Source: Chaenocephalus aceratus
Lineage: Eukaryota; Chordata; Actinopteri; Perciformes; Channichthyidae
Length of the DNA: 64,000 nucleotides
Reading direction: 5' to 3'
Assembly: GCA_023974075.1 (NCBI GenBank)
Contig: JAMFTG010000214.1
Span: 174,005-238,004, forward strand
Shown here: positions 1 through 12,283 of the stretch, one piece after another
Layout of the letters: each line of letters begins with the position of its first letter
Numbering within the stretch: the first letter of the stretch is position 1
Notes under the pieces: model-generated
Database searches by the model: none
What the model was told of the DNA's origin: nothing
The model's input: only the letters and a program-made list of their open reading frames with translations
Position numbers and translations under genes: made by a program

Positions 1-284
1 GAAACCTTTTTGTTTGACATCAGCCATTATCGATACTATGGCCATCTGAGTGTGTGTGGTACTGTTTGTGGTTTGTTTTTAACTGTTTAATACAGTTAAT
101 TATTCAAAATGTCAGAGTTCCTTATTTTTAAACTGAAACTTGCACTACTGTTCAAAAGTAAATAACAACAAACCTGGAATTATGCATTTGGGACTTTTTT
201 TGCTTTTTCTTGTTGTACCGAACCGTGACCCCCAAACCGAGGTACGAACCGAACCGTGACTTCTGTGAACCGTTACACCCCTAG
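1..284. mobile_element. Right end of a hAT-like DNA transposon
   Basis: The stretch 215-284 has the repeated ACCGAACCGTGAC motif and ends CGTTACACCCCTAG. This matches the terminal and subterminal pattern of common teleost hAT elements whose ends read TAGGGGTGTAACGG. The left end lies outside the window, so length and target duplication cannot be judged. No coding sequence is recognisable. Confidence 0.45.
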
Positions 285-1439
285 TCCCCGGTGTTCCAGG
301 GAACTCACCAAGTGTCAGAAAACACAACCCTCTATCTTTTCCTCCATACCCAAATCTCTAAAAACGGGGCTGCAACGGATCTGATACAGACTGATCTTGA
401 ATTATTTTCTACGTCACAGAAGTGGTGCTCCGCTTATTGGTCAATTCTCCACCTATCAGGGGAATGTGGGGTTGGGCCACGGCCGGCCATTGCGCTGGAG
501 ACGCTGTAGTACATATGCCAGGCCTGTAAGTGGCGCTGTAGTCTGCCACAAAAGCAGCGAAGAAGACTTCCCGCGCATGGTTGCCCTTCTGTTTATACTC
601 TGCTCTGGCTCTTTTTCTCCCTCCCCGAGGCAAGCGTTTGCTCCCGCTGCTGTAATTTAATGCAATCCCTCCCTCGCTGTAATTCTCTCCGGTAGTCCAC
701 CAGCAGATGACAAACACCCTCCTCTCCGGCTCTTCCAAGGAACGAGGGGACCGTGCGGCAGAGTTTCAGTTAGATTTTTATTTCGCCGGTCAACATGTCC
801 GTTAAAGTTTAAATCTTCCGGACAAAATTAGAAAAGTGCCGGTCAAAGGTCTTCTTTGTTATTTATTGAGCTTTAAAACAAATGAATAACGACTCTATAT
901 AATAATAATATAAGAATAAAACACAGAGGACGGAGATCTCTTTTTCTCCCCGCTGCAGCCCAGCAGCTGATCTAAAAGCACACTCCCCTCTCCTGCAGGG
1001 GGGCGTGGTGCAGCTCACAGAATCAGCCCCCTGCAAAAACAGCGCTGGAAAGAGCAAATAGAGCGAAATGAGGCATGGCTAAAATGCAGGATCTGTTTGG
1101 TATTTTGAAAGAAAAACTATTTATATACTTTATATAGGTATGGCCCTACAATATATTGTTCAAATATAGCATGATATGTCCCCTTTAAGGTATTATTAAG
1201 GTAGGGTTAATGTTGCTCTCAAAGTGCACCAGATTGATGCTTTTAACTTCAATATTTAAAAAAAAAAATCTTCCCGAGGGGAGCATGCCCCCGGACCCCC
1301 CTAGAGGAGGTGACGACCCCCCTAAAGGATGTTTGGTCCACCCCCCACTTGTACAAAAAATAGCACTTTACCCCTGCACCCCCGCCCAACAACTCCTGGG
1401 CTAAGCCCCGGATCTCCTACAATCCTAAATCCGCCTCTG
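285..1439. other. Left flank of the duplication, no gene recognised
   Basis: No convincing exon was seen; the short ORFs here overlap on both strands and have no recognisable domain. The last 150 bases (GC-rich, with CCCCC runs) end in AAATCCGCCTCTG at 1439. This resembles the terminus of hAT elements starting CAGAGGCGGATTT, so a hAT probably abuts the minisatellite that opens unit A. Confidence 0.3.
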
Positions 1440-1488
1440 GATCTGAGTACTTCTACTTTTATTTAGAAGCAGATCTGAGTACTTCTAC
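1440..1488. repeat. Minisatellite remnant at left edge of unit A
   Basis: About one and a half units of the repeat GATCTGAGTACTTCTAC / TTTTATTTAGAAGCA. The same repeat recurs at 22338-22916, 29187-29386, 57625-58070 and 61096-61290. The unique sequence that follows (GCAAGGGGG..., from 1489) also follows the minisatellite at 29387 and 61291. Confidence 0.85.
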
Positions 1489-1802
1489 GCAAGGGGGGGC
1501 CGCCCACTTTTCAGTCCTGCCCCACATTTTCGCAGCGGCGGATGCCGTGTACAAATCTCGTTTCAATAATTCCCTATACTCGAAAGTCAAATCTAAAACG
1601 CGATCTGATCTAGCTGTGTATATTTTGTTATTTTGTATTGTTATATTCAATCTCATTAGCTACAGGCATTTTTGAAGCTTGTAAAGGGAAGATAACAGCT
1701 CGCCTCTCACGTGCCACTCTGCTCTTCCACTGCGCCGCTAACCCTCCGTCCCGCTGAAATTATGAATGTAAGGCATATAGTAATCACTAATCATAGATAA
1801 CC

Positions 1803-4187
1803 ATAGACTGTATATATAAATGGACGTAGGGTCCGTGACGTCACCCATAGGATTCTGCCGAGTTGCCGTGAAGCCCTTAGTAGGCGGAGTCGGCCACTAA
1901 CGGCTCGACAGTGACGTCAGAGTCCAACTCCCGCCTGCTCCAAATAAGGGCAAAGAGGCGGAGCCGAGGCGGGACCTGCTGCCACCGAGCTGGAAGTTCC
2001 AGAGCTAGCTGAAGCTACCAAGCTAAGCTAACATGCTCCCCATCTGCACACTGCCGTCGCATTTTACGTAAGCGGACATAAAACTATTCAGCAAAACTAT
2101 AAATAATAATCTAAGTTATTGAGTTTTTAGCATAATACTTCAGAATCTTAAAACCCCTTAATGTTTGTATGCAATTGTGCTAAATTCAACACTGGAATCA
2201 AGCAAATATTAATATGTTTGCATGACATTAGTTATTTGTATTTTGATATCACTTAACTACAAGTTTAATACATTTAAGTCAAGTTAAGGTACATGTGATG
2301 GTAGCTAGTTAGTGCTCTTACCTGTGAGGCCTCCTCCAAACAGCATAATAACCAGACTGTATCATTAAAACTAAGCACCAGTTCTAGATCCTTGACTTTA
2401 GACAAACAATTCAAAAGACAACATGTATTTAAAGACCAATCTTTATTTGAATGTGCCTCTTAACCTGATATATTAGTTATACAGTAATAGTATTGACAAT
2501 CTAAAAAAACTGAGCAACTCAACAGTCAACTTTATGTTTCTTATTGTCTAAAGCATTTATTATTTTCATTTTCCCCCTCTCATATTCAGTGTGGACGGAT
2601 TGAGACAGCATGGTGTCCAGAGAGCTGCAGAGACTTCAGGGAGAAACCTCCGTGTGATGGACGTCCTGTCTGTTGGTTTGGAGAGGACTGAGGGTCTTTG
2701 CTCAGCGAGGAAGACCAGGCCTGATGGAGGAGCCCATGCTGGGCAAAGCTGATACCAACTGCACAGGCCTAGTCTGTCACTTTATTTGACTAAATGTGTT
2801 TACTTATACATTTAATAGGTTTACACCTTCTGTCCATATGTGCTTTTTATTTAAAACATTTGATTAACTTTTGGTTCACATTTCAATAAATTGTATTTGC
2901 ATTCCTTTCGTCCATTATTCTTACTGAAAATGTTAGATTACACATTCACATCTGACTGAAGAATGGCCCCATTTATATGTGATGTTGCAAACTTTGCGGT
3001 ACAAGGCACAAGCAATGTGAAGCTCATAAAGTGAGGCAAATAGAAATAATCAGCTGATGGAATGTAGGTGCATTCGATCAGCTGACTGTTTTTACAATAA
3101 AAGTAGTTTCTTAGTGTACTGGTTTTAAAATCTCATAACATCAGCTTTTAATGTTCCTCTTGGATGTTCTTCTTGACCCTCAGAGAAGGAGAACATGTCG
3201 TGTCTTTCAGGCATGTCCTTTCCTAACAAAAATGACAGGAAATATAAAACATATTATTGCAGAACAAGTGTGTTATTTATGAAAGCAGTGTGTGTGTGTG
3301 TTTAGGGGCTGTAGATATCATTATTTTGTAATTGTAATGTTTTTTTTTTATTTCAACAGTGAGCTACAAAGACAATGAGAGAATGAACAGTTTGAAGTTC
3401 ATCAACATTGAAATATATGTTATTATCCAAATAATATTGAACTGTTATCAAAACGTAGTGCAACTGTAGAAGCTTGCTCTGTCGTCTCACTGAAAGAATC
3501 ACTTTTACCACGTTTTTTACAGACAATATTGAGAGATAAATAGTAGCAGTTCTCACTATGTGTTAAATATCTTTGCCTTCAATACATTACATTAGAAAGC
3601 TGACAAAATCATAGTGCTTGTTAACATCTAAATGTAATTTTTTGCATGGAATAAACCCTCAACTTAACTGATGTGTAGGTGATCTAGTATTTAGTATTGT
3701 TTAATGGAATGTATATCAGTGTATTAAAGTCAATACTTCATTCATTTAAACCAATATCTTTCTTGATTCTTTGTACAGTATGAAAAAAGAGTCTTTGTAC
3801 CTGAGCAGTTCACTGCTGTGAGGAGTCCAGTGCTGTCTCTCACTCTCTGGTCCAGCCTGTCTGCATCACCTGGACACCTGAAACAAACCATATTGTAATA
3901 TCTAAGTAATCATCTTGAAATATGACATTAATAATTGTAATATACATATCTTATTGTGAGGTTGATTTGACATACACTACTTCGACATTAGCTTGTCTAC
4001 ATACTTGGGCATAGCCAATTTAAATTAACCTTAGCGATGCATACAGTTCCTACCTACATAGGCTAATAAAATATCTCTACGTTACAAGGATGACCTTATT
4101 GTATCAACCTCAAACAGAAGCCGTTTGTTCAACAGTATTATCCCACTTAACGTCTATTTCGTTTGAATCTTTATATATACAGTCTAT
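1803..4187. mobile_element. TIR-bounded DNA element, unit A
   Basis: The 18-bp sequence ATAGACTGTATATATAAA at 1803-1820 is repeated exactly in inverse at 4170-4187. The left end continues into TGGACGTAGGGTCCGTGACGTCA, a motif I associate with abundant percomorph repeats. No transposase ORF is present and no target duplication is clear, so the superfamily is not assigned. Possible minus-strand spliced exons lie inside it (see 2440-4560). Confidence 0.6.
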
Positions 4188-4560
4188 TATTTTAACTTGG
4201 AGGCTACGATTAGCATCGTTAGCACCACTGTAGCTACCACTCGCTAAACGCTAACCCAAGCCTTAACATTCATTACGTAGCTGATTAAAATCATTAACAC
4301 ATAAATAAAGCACTCGAATTTCACTTACCGAAAAAAACCACATTCATGCACCGTCTGTTTTAACCGCAGAGCGAGTCACAATAGTCCGATACATAAGCAT
4401 GAAGAACAAACAACCACGGCCGGCTTCAAGTTGTGTTTCCTGCATGAGCTGAGCAGGCAGAGTCCCTGTAGCTTCACGGAGCAGCTAGCAGAGAGACAAG
4501 AAGCTAGCAACAGCAGTCACTTGACAGAGCCGTCACTCAATGTGACCACGCCCTAATTTA
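2440..4560 (-). ncRNA. Possible spliced noncoding transcript
   Basis: On the minus strand, 3801-3877 is bounded by TTTGTTTCAG before it and GTACAAAG after it, as an internal exon would be. A strong donor GTAAGTGA lies at 4328-4321, downstream of a GC-rich, CpG-containing possible first exon (4329-4540). A further conserved block at 2590-2760 could be a later exon. No long ORF runs through these blocks, so a noncoding RNA is the best guess. Unit B has lost the presumed first exon. Confidence 0.25.
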
Positions 4561-4799
4561 TGCAAAAACGTTAAGACCTAATATAAATAAAAGGGTCGTG
4601 TTAGAAAACAATTCACTCACAGATTCATAATCATGAAGGTGGAATCTAACTATATCGATAATAAAAATGTATGGAGCCAGGGACAGAAACATGTTTTTTT
4701 CTGCTGTAAAGTTGGGCATTTTAACATGGGGGTCTATGGAAATTGCTCCTTTCTGCAGCCATCGCCTATCGGCCAATATATGAACTGCAGTGTATGGCA

Positions 4800-5340
4800 C
4801 TTCCGTATTGGCGTCCCAGCTCTTCCCCAGAGTTTGCCGCTTGGAGTAAACACAGCTGGCAGCCGCGGTGAAACTCGAGTGACTAGAGCGATGGGATAGG
4901 AGCGTTTAGAGCGAAGGGAATATTCGCATCGCGTCCGGTCTGAACGAAAGTAAACAATAACTTTTATGGTTAAGTGTTAGCACCCCCCGAAGAGGCACAA
5001 GCTCTGACGTTGATATTGGAGTTTTCAATAAATTCAATTGGGGAAAAAAACGGGGAAAAAACGAAAAAACAAACAAAACGAAAATCCGAATAACGACATT
5101 GAAACCCGAATAGTACTCCAACGAACAAATATTCGGGTACATCCCTAGTATGTATACATAAATATTAGTGACAGTGACGTGAGCAGTTATGTGGAGATGT
5201 GACATGCAATGCGGATGTAAAGAGAATGTTGTGTACATTTTCAGAATAATTGCCAGAAAACACCCCAGAAGCTTCGCTGTCATTTCCTGAATGATAACAG
5301 GTCGCTCGCTTACGGTTGTGACCCGTTATCCCCCTGTATA
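4800..5340. mobile_element. Transposon remnants, including a hAT-like end
   Basis: Around 4830-4960 is a block (AAACACAGCTGGCAGC, GAAACTCGAGTG, GAATATTCGCATC) that recurs inverted at about 8925-9010. The stretch 5060-5147 ends AATATTCGGGTACATCCCTAG, like the right terminus of another hAT group. No gene is seen. This whole segment is missing from unit B. Confidence 0.35.
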
Positions 5341-7057
5341 CCCTAGTCAGCGCCCCTAGTTACACCAATCAGCATGCGATTACCATACAGCCAATCACAA
5401 TGCGTGACGTCATTGGTAAGCGACGGACCCCGAACACATATGTGTATATTATAACACTTTTACAATTCAGTTATCAAGCAAGAATCATGTGGGTAATTCT
5501 AACAATCATAATTCACTAACTAAACCAAAAAATTCAGTTTTGTACAGAAAGTAATCCTCTTTATTATTGAATGTTAGCATCAGTTTTCTGATTTCAAACC
5601 GCCTTGCAGTGTGTGACGTCATAGTGGAGTAACTTCATGAAACTTTTTTTTTCACTTTTGTGTCTATTCTTGTCCATTCCTCAAATCTGCAACTGGGATT
5701 GTTCAACATACTAACGTGGTCTGGTGTGCTTCATGTAACGTGTGCTTTGTGAATTGGCTTTTTATGATGGTTGCTGTATGTAAATGCATAAAAAACATTT
5801 TTGCTACTTTAAAAAAAGAAGAAAAAAAAAAAAATGTAAGCAATATGTGTATCCCCCTTGTAAATATTAACATTATTTATTTATATTATTATCCCAGTTG
5901 TGAGTCCGTGGCCGTTTCTCAATCTCGAGGATTCTGGCTTCCAAGCCAATATTTCAAGGATGCTACGTCATCGAGTGCCACCGAAGGACTGTTCCAATCT
6001 CCAGCATACTTGGAATTCCACCGAGGCTGCGTCCTTGGTTTGGGGGAAATTTCGAGGCTGGACATGGGTAGACTTCGCGTCCTTAAAATCCCCACAAAGC
6101 TTTGCGCACAGACCAATTTCAAAAACCCTTGCGGAGAATGGCTGAACCGACGCAGCTCACATTTAAATGTTAGTATGTAGTGGCGTAGAACCTTGGCCTG
6201 GTCTATCAGAGCTCCTGAGGGCAGCTGTGGATCCTCCAGCAGGGGGCGCTGCAGCCTCTCCACTGCAGCCTTGTAGTTGCGAAGCAAGAATACTTCCTGG
6301 CATTCGGAAAACGAAGAGTGGAACAGGCTAGCAGGTGTGCTTCATATGAGAGGCCCCGCCTTACATTTTCCGCCACAGATTTGGGGAAATTGGTCCGTGA
6401 GCAAAGCATTGTGGGGATTTTAAGACTGCGGAGTCTACACATGTGCAGCCTCGACATTTCTCCAAACGAAGTACGCCGGCCTCTGTAGAATTCCAATTAT
6501 GCTGGACCAGGGTTCAACGCTAACTTTTAAAAGTGGTTGCCAGGCTGGCAACCAGGCATCAGCTTTTGGTTGCCAAAACTGAAAAGACGGTTGCCATTTT
6601 TAGTCACCTTATATTCTAAATAATTAAGATACTATACAGTTATACATCAACTTAATAATGAACATGTGACACAAAAGAATGTTCAAATGCTTTACAATAA
6701 GTAATCAACACACTTATTTGAAACTTAAGTGGTAGGAAACCTGTCCACCCTCAATTGCTGGTATACAAAATACCAGTGCGGTTGTTCTTCACAGATCCGT
6801 CACAAAGGAATTGAGCAAGTCACTAGTTTCTTGGTCATCCATCGTCTCCCTTTCAAATGTGGGTTTTCTTGACCTTTGTTTTGATCCCCACCTTAGATCC
6901 ATTGGCCCTTCAGCATTGAAGTCTTGGATTGGCCAGACTAATACATTTCTAATGTTAAATGAAAACCATTCACAGTTAAGAATTAGATATCATTAATGCT
7001 GTAAATTACCTTTAATATGTCTAACTATATTTAATAATAATAATACGTGATACTTGT

Positions 7058-8824
7058 TAGGGCTGTAACGATACACTAATCTCACGATACGATACGATAT
7101 TCAGCTCACGATACGATATATATCACGATATTCAGCCAACGATACGATTCGATATAATTCGATACACTTACATCATTTTCTGAAAGATTTTAAAGGGACA
7201 GTGTGATTTTGGTGACATCTTGTGAGTGTTCCATTGACTTGGATTGAATTCAACTAAAAACTGAAAGCATCAATTATACAATATATGGCTCTGACTAGAC
7301 AGAGTCTACAGCTTGCAAATGCTGGACAAAATGAATCAAAAGATGTGGTGAGAAAATTTGTTTCATTTATTGAAACAGTGCAAACTGTAGCTTACAAGCC
7401 TTTGAAACGTAAGTACATAAAGTGCAGTATCACAATGTACAATTAAAAGGTGCAGCAGGTGGCCTGTTCTGAACAGATTCTTTTACACAATTTCTAGCTT
7501 AACACAGAATATGAGGTAGCCAATAATTCAAGTCACTAAGAACAACATTTAATGTAAAATGTACCTGCCAATAATTCAAGTCACTGAACAACATTTAATG
7601 TAAAATGTACCTGCCAACAATTCAATTAACTAAGAACAACATTTAATGTAAAATGTACCTGCCAATAATTCAAGTCCAAAGGAGTAACATTTAAGCCACA
7701 AACACTAAACAGAAAGGCTCCTCTCTACATAACTGCATCTACATTCTCTTCAGATTTTTGTTCAGGAATATAATCTGATCAACGTGGTCTGGGAGAAGTG
7801 CACTTCTCTGAGCAGTGACGATATCTCCGGCGGTAGAGAAGACCCTCTCCGAGGAGACACAAGTGCCAGGGATGCACAGGTACCTTTTAGCAAGGTGTGA
7901 CAAGAGTGGATACTCATACTGGTGCTCCTTCCACCAGACCAGTGGATCTTCTTTCACTTCCAAGAGATCTGCCTCCTTGTAGCGAGTCATCTGCTCCTTG
8001 GCCTGGTTCTCTTGGGTATTTGTCTTGGGTTGTGCTCCACCACCGTATCGTTCACCACCAAGAAGGGCAGCCAGTGGACAAGATGGCTTTGGATTCCTGG
8101 GTGGAGGATGCTGACCTTCAAATAAATAAACAATAAAAACACATTATTTATAGTTAATTACATTCCATAATTCCTACTCAGAGGTTCAGACAACACAGTG
8201 TGCTTCACTGGATAACAATGGGTGATACTGACCTTGACTGCTCTCTCCTTCCTTGAATCGCACACCATCATCTACAGTCTCTTCTTCGGATGCCATCCCC
8301 TCATCATCAGCGCTACCATTACATTTTCCTGTGCCCTCTTCGACCACACTCCAAATGGACAACTAAATGAAATAGGTCAACATGGAATGAAATTCATGAG
8401 CTTTCACTGCAATAAATCTTTTAATTAGTGTATTTAAAATCTATGCCTTTAGAACTGTTAACATTATAGTATTTATGGTTTTTAAACAATTTAATATTTA
8501 TGCATTTTAAATAGTTAACGTTGTAGGATTTGCCTTTTAAAGTTTGAACAATGTATTATTTAGGCCTATGCTTACTCTCCAGGAGACGTTACATAGGATA
8601 CAAGGCCAAGGGTTAAACCTAGCAGTACCATCATTGCCTTACCTCTGATGGCATTGGCTGATCCTGAGCCTCTGCAATCAGTCCATCATAAACTTCCTGC
8701 CTTTGGTTCTCAGTCAAGAAGGGAAGACTTTTGAATCTTGGATCCATTGCTGAACATGCATGGAGAGTTGCCCTGAGGTCGATGTACCTCTCCTGAAGAT
8801 CCCCAGACATGGCAGCCTTCATCT
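7058..8824. mobile_element. TAGGGCTGT hAT, truncated copy, unit A
   Basis: Starts TAGGGCTGTAACGATAC directly after ATACTTGT (7050-7057), like the full copy in unit B. It carries minus-strand remnants of a ZBED-type hAT transposase: the C-terminal dimerisation region at 7739-7990 and a catalytic-domain fragment at 8631-8822. Similarity to B stops at 8824, so about 1.4 kb with the BED finger and right TIR is missing. Confidence 0.8.
7739..8822 (-). pseudogene. ZBED-type hAT transposase fragment, unit A
   Basis: Same gene as 34200-36511, keeping only the C-terminal half. 8822-8631 matches the block with MDPRFKSLPFL. 7990-7739 encodes the dimerisation region (YPLLSHLAKRYLCIPGTCV, VSSERVFSTAGDIV). 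Between them the reading frame is interrupted. The BED finger end was removed by the break at 8824. Confidence 0.85.
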
Positions 8825-9989
8825 AGTAAAACATTTTTTTTGGGGAGAAATTACCCCTTAAATTAGGACTTCTGGTGATGTAATGGCGCGTTTCCAGTGC
8901 AGCGCGGAGCTCGCTTTGATGCTGCATTCAGACCGGACGTGATGCGAATATTCGCTTCGCTCTAAACACTCGAGTTTCACCGCAGCTGCCAGCTGTGTTT
9001 ACTCGCATCATTCAAACAAGACGCGCTGGCTCGGGAGCTACAACTACAACACAATGAACATATTTTACCGTGATTAAATTGTAATACACGTTTCTAAATT
9101 ATGCCGACGTAACAACATACTGATACCGGTTAGTAAAAACCATGAATTAATGCTTTGACAAGTCTGCAGACAGACGGCAGGCGAAAAACCTTTTAGAATG
9201 CTTGTTTTCTGAATGGAGCTTGGCTAAGCTAACGTTATATATGCTCCGACCGTCCACACTCACAACAACGTCCTATACAGACATACATAAACCAGCGACT
9301 GTATTCTCCATGACACAGACAGTCTGTGGTTTATACTTGTTTAACTTTTGTCTAGTTTCTGAACAGATCGTATCTGTCCCCGGCTGTTTGAAGAGCAAGC
9401 ATGGGAAACAAAAGATAGCATTTACCTGTTTGCATCCAGCTAGCCATGCCTTTCTGGTGTACCAGCTACGTGAGAAGCCTCTTTGATACTATGTCTTTTT
9501 CACGAGCTTGCTGGGATATATACAAATCGGGTTGGTCCGGTCCAAGGTCTTTAAGTATCAATTTATCTCCCAAACTTCTCCTTTCGAAAGGATTGGAGAG
9601 TAGCTCTTGCACGGAATTGGGTGCGGACCGAGGTCCGGCAACTCCACCTGCACACCATTCTCATCCAACTTCTGCGTCACCTTGGTCACTCACGAGTCTA
9701 AAAAACAACTCACGTCAACGCACGTAAGCAACGTGGGCGCCAACGTGAGCGCTCTCGTGACCAAAATATTTGACGGCGCTGATTGGCTGAAATTATGTTT
9801 CGGCGGCACAATTTACTATTGAGACTTTTGCAACGTGCTGTTTGCTGGCTCGGGAGCTCCGCCCGGTAATGATAAACTAATGCCATGGGCAAGGCCAGGC
9901 AGGAAACATGTGAATTATCAGTAACTTTAGACATCGTAATACAATTTTAAACGAGATTTTATTGTAGATTATACATTTTACTGATACCA
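8825..9989. other. Unit A-specific sequence, no gene recognised
   Basis: Joins the truncated hAT to the L2 element. It includes the inverse copy (about 8925-9010) of the block at 4830-4960. Near 9690-9880 it has CpG-rich sequence with ACGTGAGCGCTC and GATTGGCTGA, reminiscent of a GC/CCAAT promoter but with no gene attached. The short ORFs here lack recognisable domains. Confidence 0.3.
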
Positions 9990-9990
9990 A

Positions 9991-11976
9991 TTGTATGATA
10001 TTTACCTTGAGAAAATATCTCCATGGAGAAAGGCCATGACCGTTAAAACAGAAAAAAGAGAATGTCGAAAAGCTGAACGCAGGTGGCGAAAAACAAATCT
10101 CCAGGTTCACTTTGAAATCTATAAAGAGAGACTTGGCCTTTATAATTTGGAATTGAAAAACGCACGACAATCATTCTTCTCTGACATCATTACCAAAAAC
10201 AAAAACAACGCACGTGCCTTGTTTGCTACCGTCGACAAACTAACTAACCCCCCAGTGTCAGTAGCCTCTGAATTTCTATCCACCAGGGCGTGCAATGATT
10301 TTGCCTCCTTTTTCACTGACAAAATTCAGAAAATCAGACAAGCAGTGAGTGCCTCTGCATCAGGAACAGCAAATGTGTTGTCTCTGTGTCCACTTAACAT
10401 CAATTCAGACATCATGACACAATTCCATCAGATTAATGATAAAAACCTGGAGGACATTATACAACTTCTGAAATCCTCCTCCTGCTGCCTTGATATTATT
10501 CCAACAGGATTTTTCAAAGATGTTTTGCCTTGCATGGCCTCAGAACTACTTCATATAGTAAACAAATCTCTTCACTCAGGTATTTTTCCACAGGCCCTGA
10601 AAACTGCAGTCATTAAACCGCTCTTAAAAAAGAATAATCTAGATGCTTCAGTAATGAACAATTACAGGCCCATATCAAACCTGCCATTTCTAGGTAAGAT
10701 CATTGAAAAAGTTGTTTTTCAACAGTTGAGTAATTTCTTGCATTTAAATGGTTGTTTCGATGTGTTCCAGTCAGGCTTTCGTCCAAACCACAGCACTGAG
10801 ACTGCTCTTGTAAAGGTCTTTAACGACATCCACTTAAACACAGACAGTGGCAGAACTTCAGTGTTAGTATTATTAGATCTCAGTGCTGCGTTTGACACTG
10901 TTGACCACAGCATATTACTGGACCGACTGGAAAACTGGGTGGGACTTTCGGAAACAGTTCTAAATTGGTTTAAATCCTACCTAAACGACAGAAACAACTT
11001 TGTTTCTATAGGTAAATACACATCTGAGTTGAAAAATATGACATGTGGGGTTCCTCAAGGCTCCATCTTGGGGCCTCTTCTCTTTAACATCTACATGCTA
11101 CCACTGGCTCAGATAATGAAGAACAACAAAATAAGTTACCATAGCTATGCAGATGACACACAAATTTACGTAACAATTTCACCAGGAGACTATGCTCCAA
11201 TTCAAACACTGAGTAAGTGCATTGAACAAATCAATGACTGGATGTGTCAGAACTTTCTCCAATTAAACAAAGATAAAACTGAGGTAATGGTTTTTGGAGC
11301 CAAGGCAGAACGTTTAAAAGTTAGCGCTGAGCTTCAGTGTGCAATGTTCAAACCAACAGATAAAGCCAGAAATCTAGGTGTAGTCATGGACTCTGACCTG
11401 AGTTTCAACAGTCACATTAAAACAGTTACTAAATCAGCCTACTATCACCTAAAGAACATATCTAGGATTAAAAGACTAATGTCACAGCAGGATTTGGAAA
11501 AACTTGTCCATGCCTTTATCTTCAGTAGACTCGACTACTGCAATGGTGTCTTCACAGGTCTCACTAAAAAATCTATTAGAAAGCTGCAGCTGATTCAGAA
11601 CGCCGCTGCTCGAGTCCTCACTAACACTAAGAAAGTGGATCACATCACTCCTGTTCTGAAGTCTTTACACTGGCTTCCTGTGTGTCAAAGAATAGATTTC
11701 AAAATACTGCTGCTGGTTTATAAAGCACTGAATGGTTTAGGCCCAAAATACATTTCTGACCTCCTGCTAAACTATGAACCATCCAGATCTCTCAGGTCTT
11801 CAGGGACTGGTCAGCTTTCTGTCCCCAGAGTCAGAACTAAACATGGTAAAGCAGCGTTCAGTTATTATGCTCCAAATATCTGGAACAAACTCCCAGAAAC
11901 CTGCAGGTCCGCTGCAACTCTGACTACTTTTAAATCCAGGCTGAAGACTTTTCTTTTTGTCGCTGCTTTTATTTGA
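9991..11976 (+). CDS. L2 reverse transcriptase ORF
   Basis: An open frame of 661 codons without an upstream ATG; the first in-frame ATG is at 10036, so this is the 3' part of a longer polyprotein. Order: linker (SPWRKAMTV, then KAERRWRKT), RT motif NNYRPISNLPFLGKIIEKVV, FQSGFRPNHSTETALVKV, LVLLDLSAAFDTVDHSILL, GVPQGSILGPLLF and the catalytic YADDTQIY box, then the C-terminal LDYCNGVFTGL and LHWLPVCQRIDFK segments. The family copies its own RNA at nicked genomic DNA. No stop interrupts the RT, so this insertion is fairly young, but without endonuclease it is not autonomous. Confidence 0.9.
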   Translation: MYDIYLEKISPWRKAMTVKTEKRECRKAERRWRKTNLQVHFEIYKERLGLYNLELKNARQSFFSDIITKNKNNARALFATVDKLTNPPVSVASEFLSTRACNDFASFFTDKIQKIRQAVSASASGTANVLSLCPLNINSDIMTQFHQINDKNLEDIIQLLKSSSCCLDIIPTGFFKDVLPCMASELLHIVNKSLHSGIFPQALKTAVIKPLLKKNNLDASVMNNYRPISNLPFLGKIIEKVVFQQLSNFLHLNGCFDVFQSGFRPNHSTETALVKVFNDIHLNTDSGRTSVLVLLDLSAAFDTVDHSILLDRLENWVGLSETVLNWFKSYLNDRNNFVSIGKYTSELKNMTCGVPQGSILGPLLFNIYMLPLAQIMKNNKISYHSYADDTQIYVTISPGDYAPIQTLSKCIEQINDWMCQNFLQLNKDKTEVMVFGAKAERLKVSAELQCAMFKPTDKARNLGVVMDSDLSFNSHIKTVTKSAYYHLKNISRIKRLMSQQDLEKLVHAFIFSRLDYCNGVFTGLTKKSIRKLQLIQNAAARVLTNTKKVDHITPVLKSLHWLPVCQRIDFKILLLVYKALNGLGPKYISDLLLNYEPSRSLRSSGTGQLSVPRVRTKHGKAAFSYYAPNIWNKLPETCRSAATLTTFKSRLKTFLFVAAFI

Positions 11977-12221
11977 ACTATTCATATCTTAAACTGCACT
12001 GTAACTTTTATCCATGTACTTTTTCTTGTAATGTTTAATTGAACTATTTATATTTTAGACTGCACTGTAACTTTTATCCATGTATTTTTTTCTTAATATT
12101 TATTTGATTAATTTTTTTTAATTAATTTTTAATGCTTAATGTCTTTCATTTTTTTTTTTTTTTTTTTTGTGTAAAGCACTTTGAATTGCCTTGCGTTGAA
12201 AGGTGCTCTATAAATAAACTT

Positions 12222-12283
12222 GCCTTGCCTTGCCTTGCCTTGCCTTGCCTTGCCTTGCCTTGCCTTGCCTTGCCTTGCCTTGT
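12222..12283 (+). repeat. (CCTTG)n tail of the L2 element
   Basis: About twelve copies of CCTTG directly after AAATAAACTTG. Pentamer tails of this type arise from slippage of the LINE reverse transcriptase at its own 3' end. Confidence 0.9.

Noticed and set aside
5716..6496. Several 80-154 codon ORFs on both strands, conserved in unit B at 32217-32997
   Set aside because: They lie on the arms of an inverted repeat and are conserved because the DNA is duplicated; no domain or splice signal.
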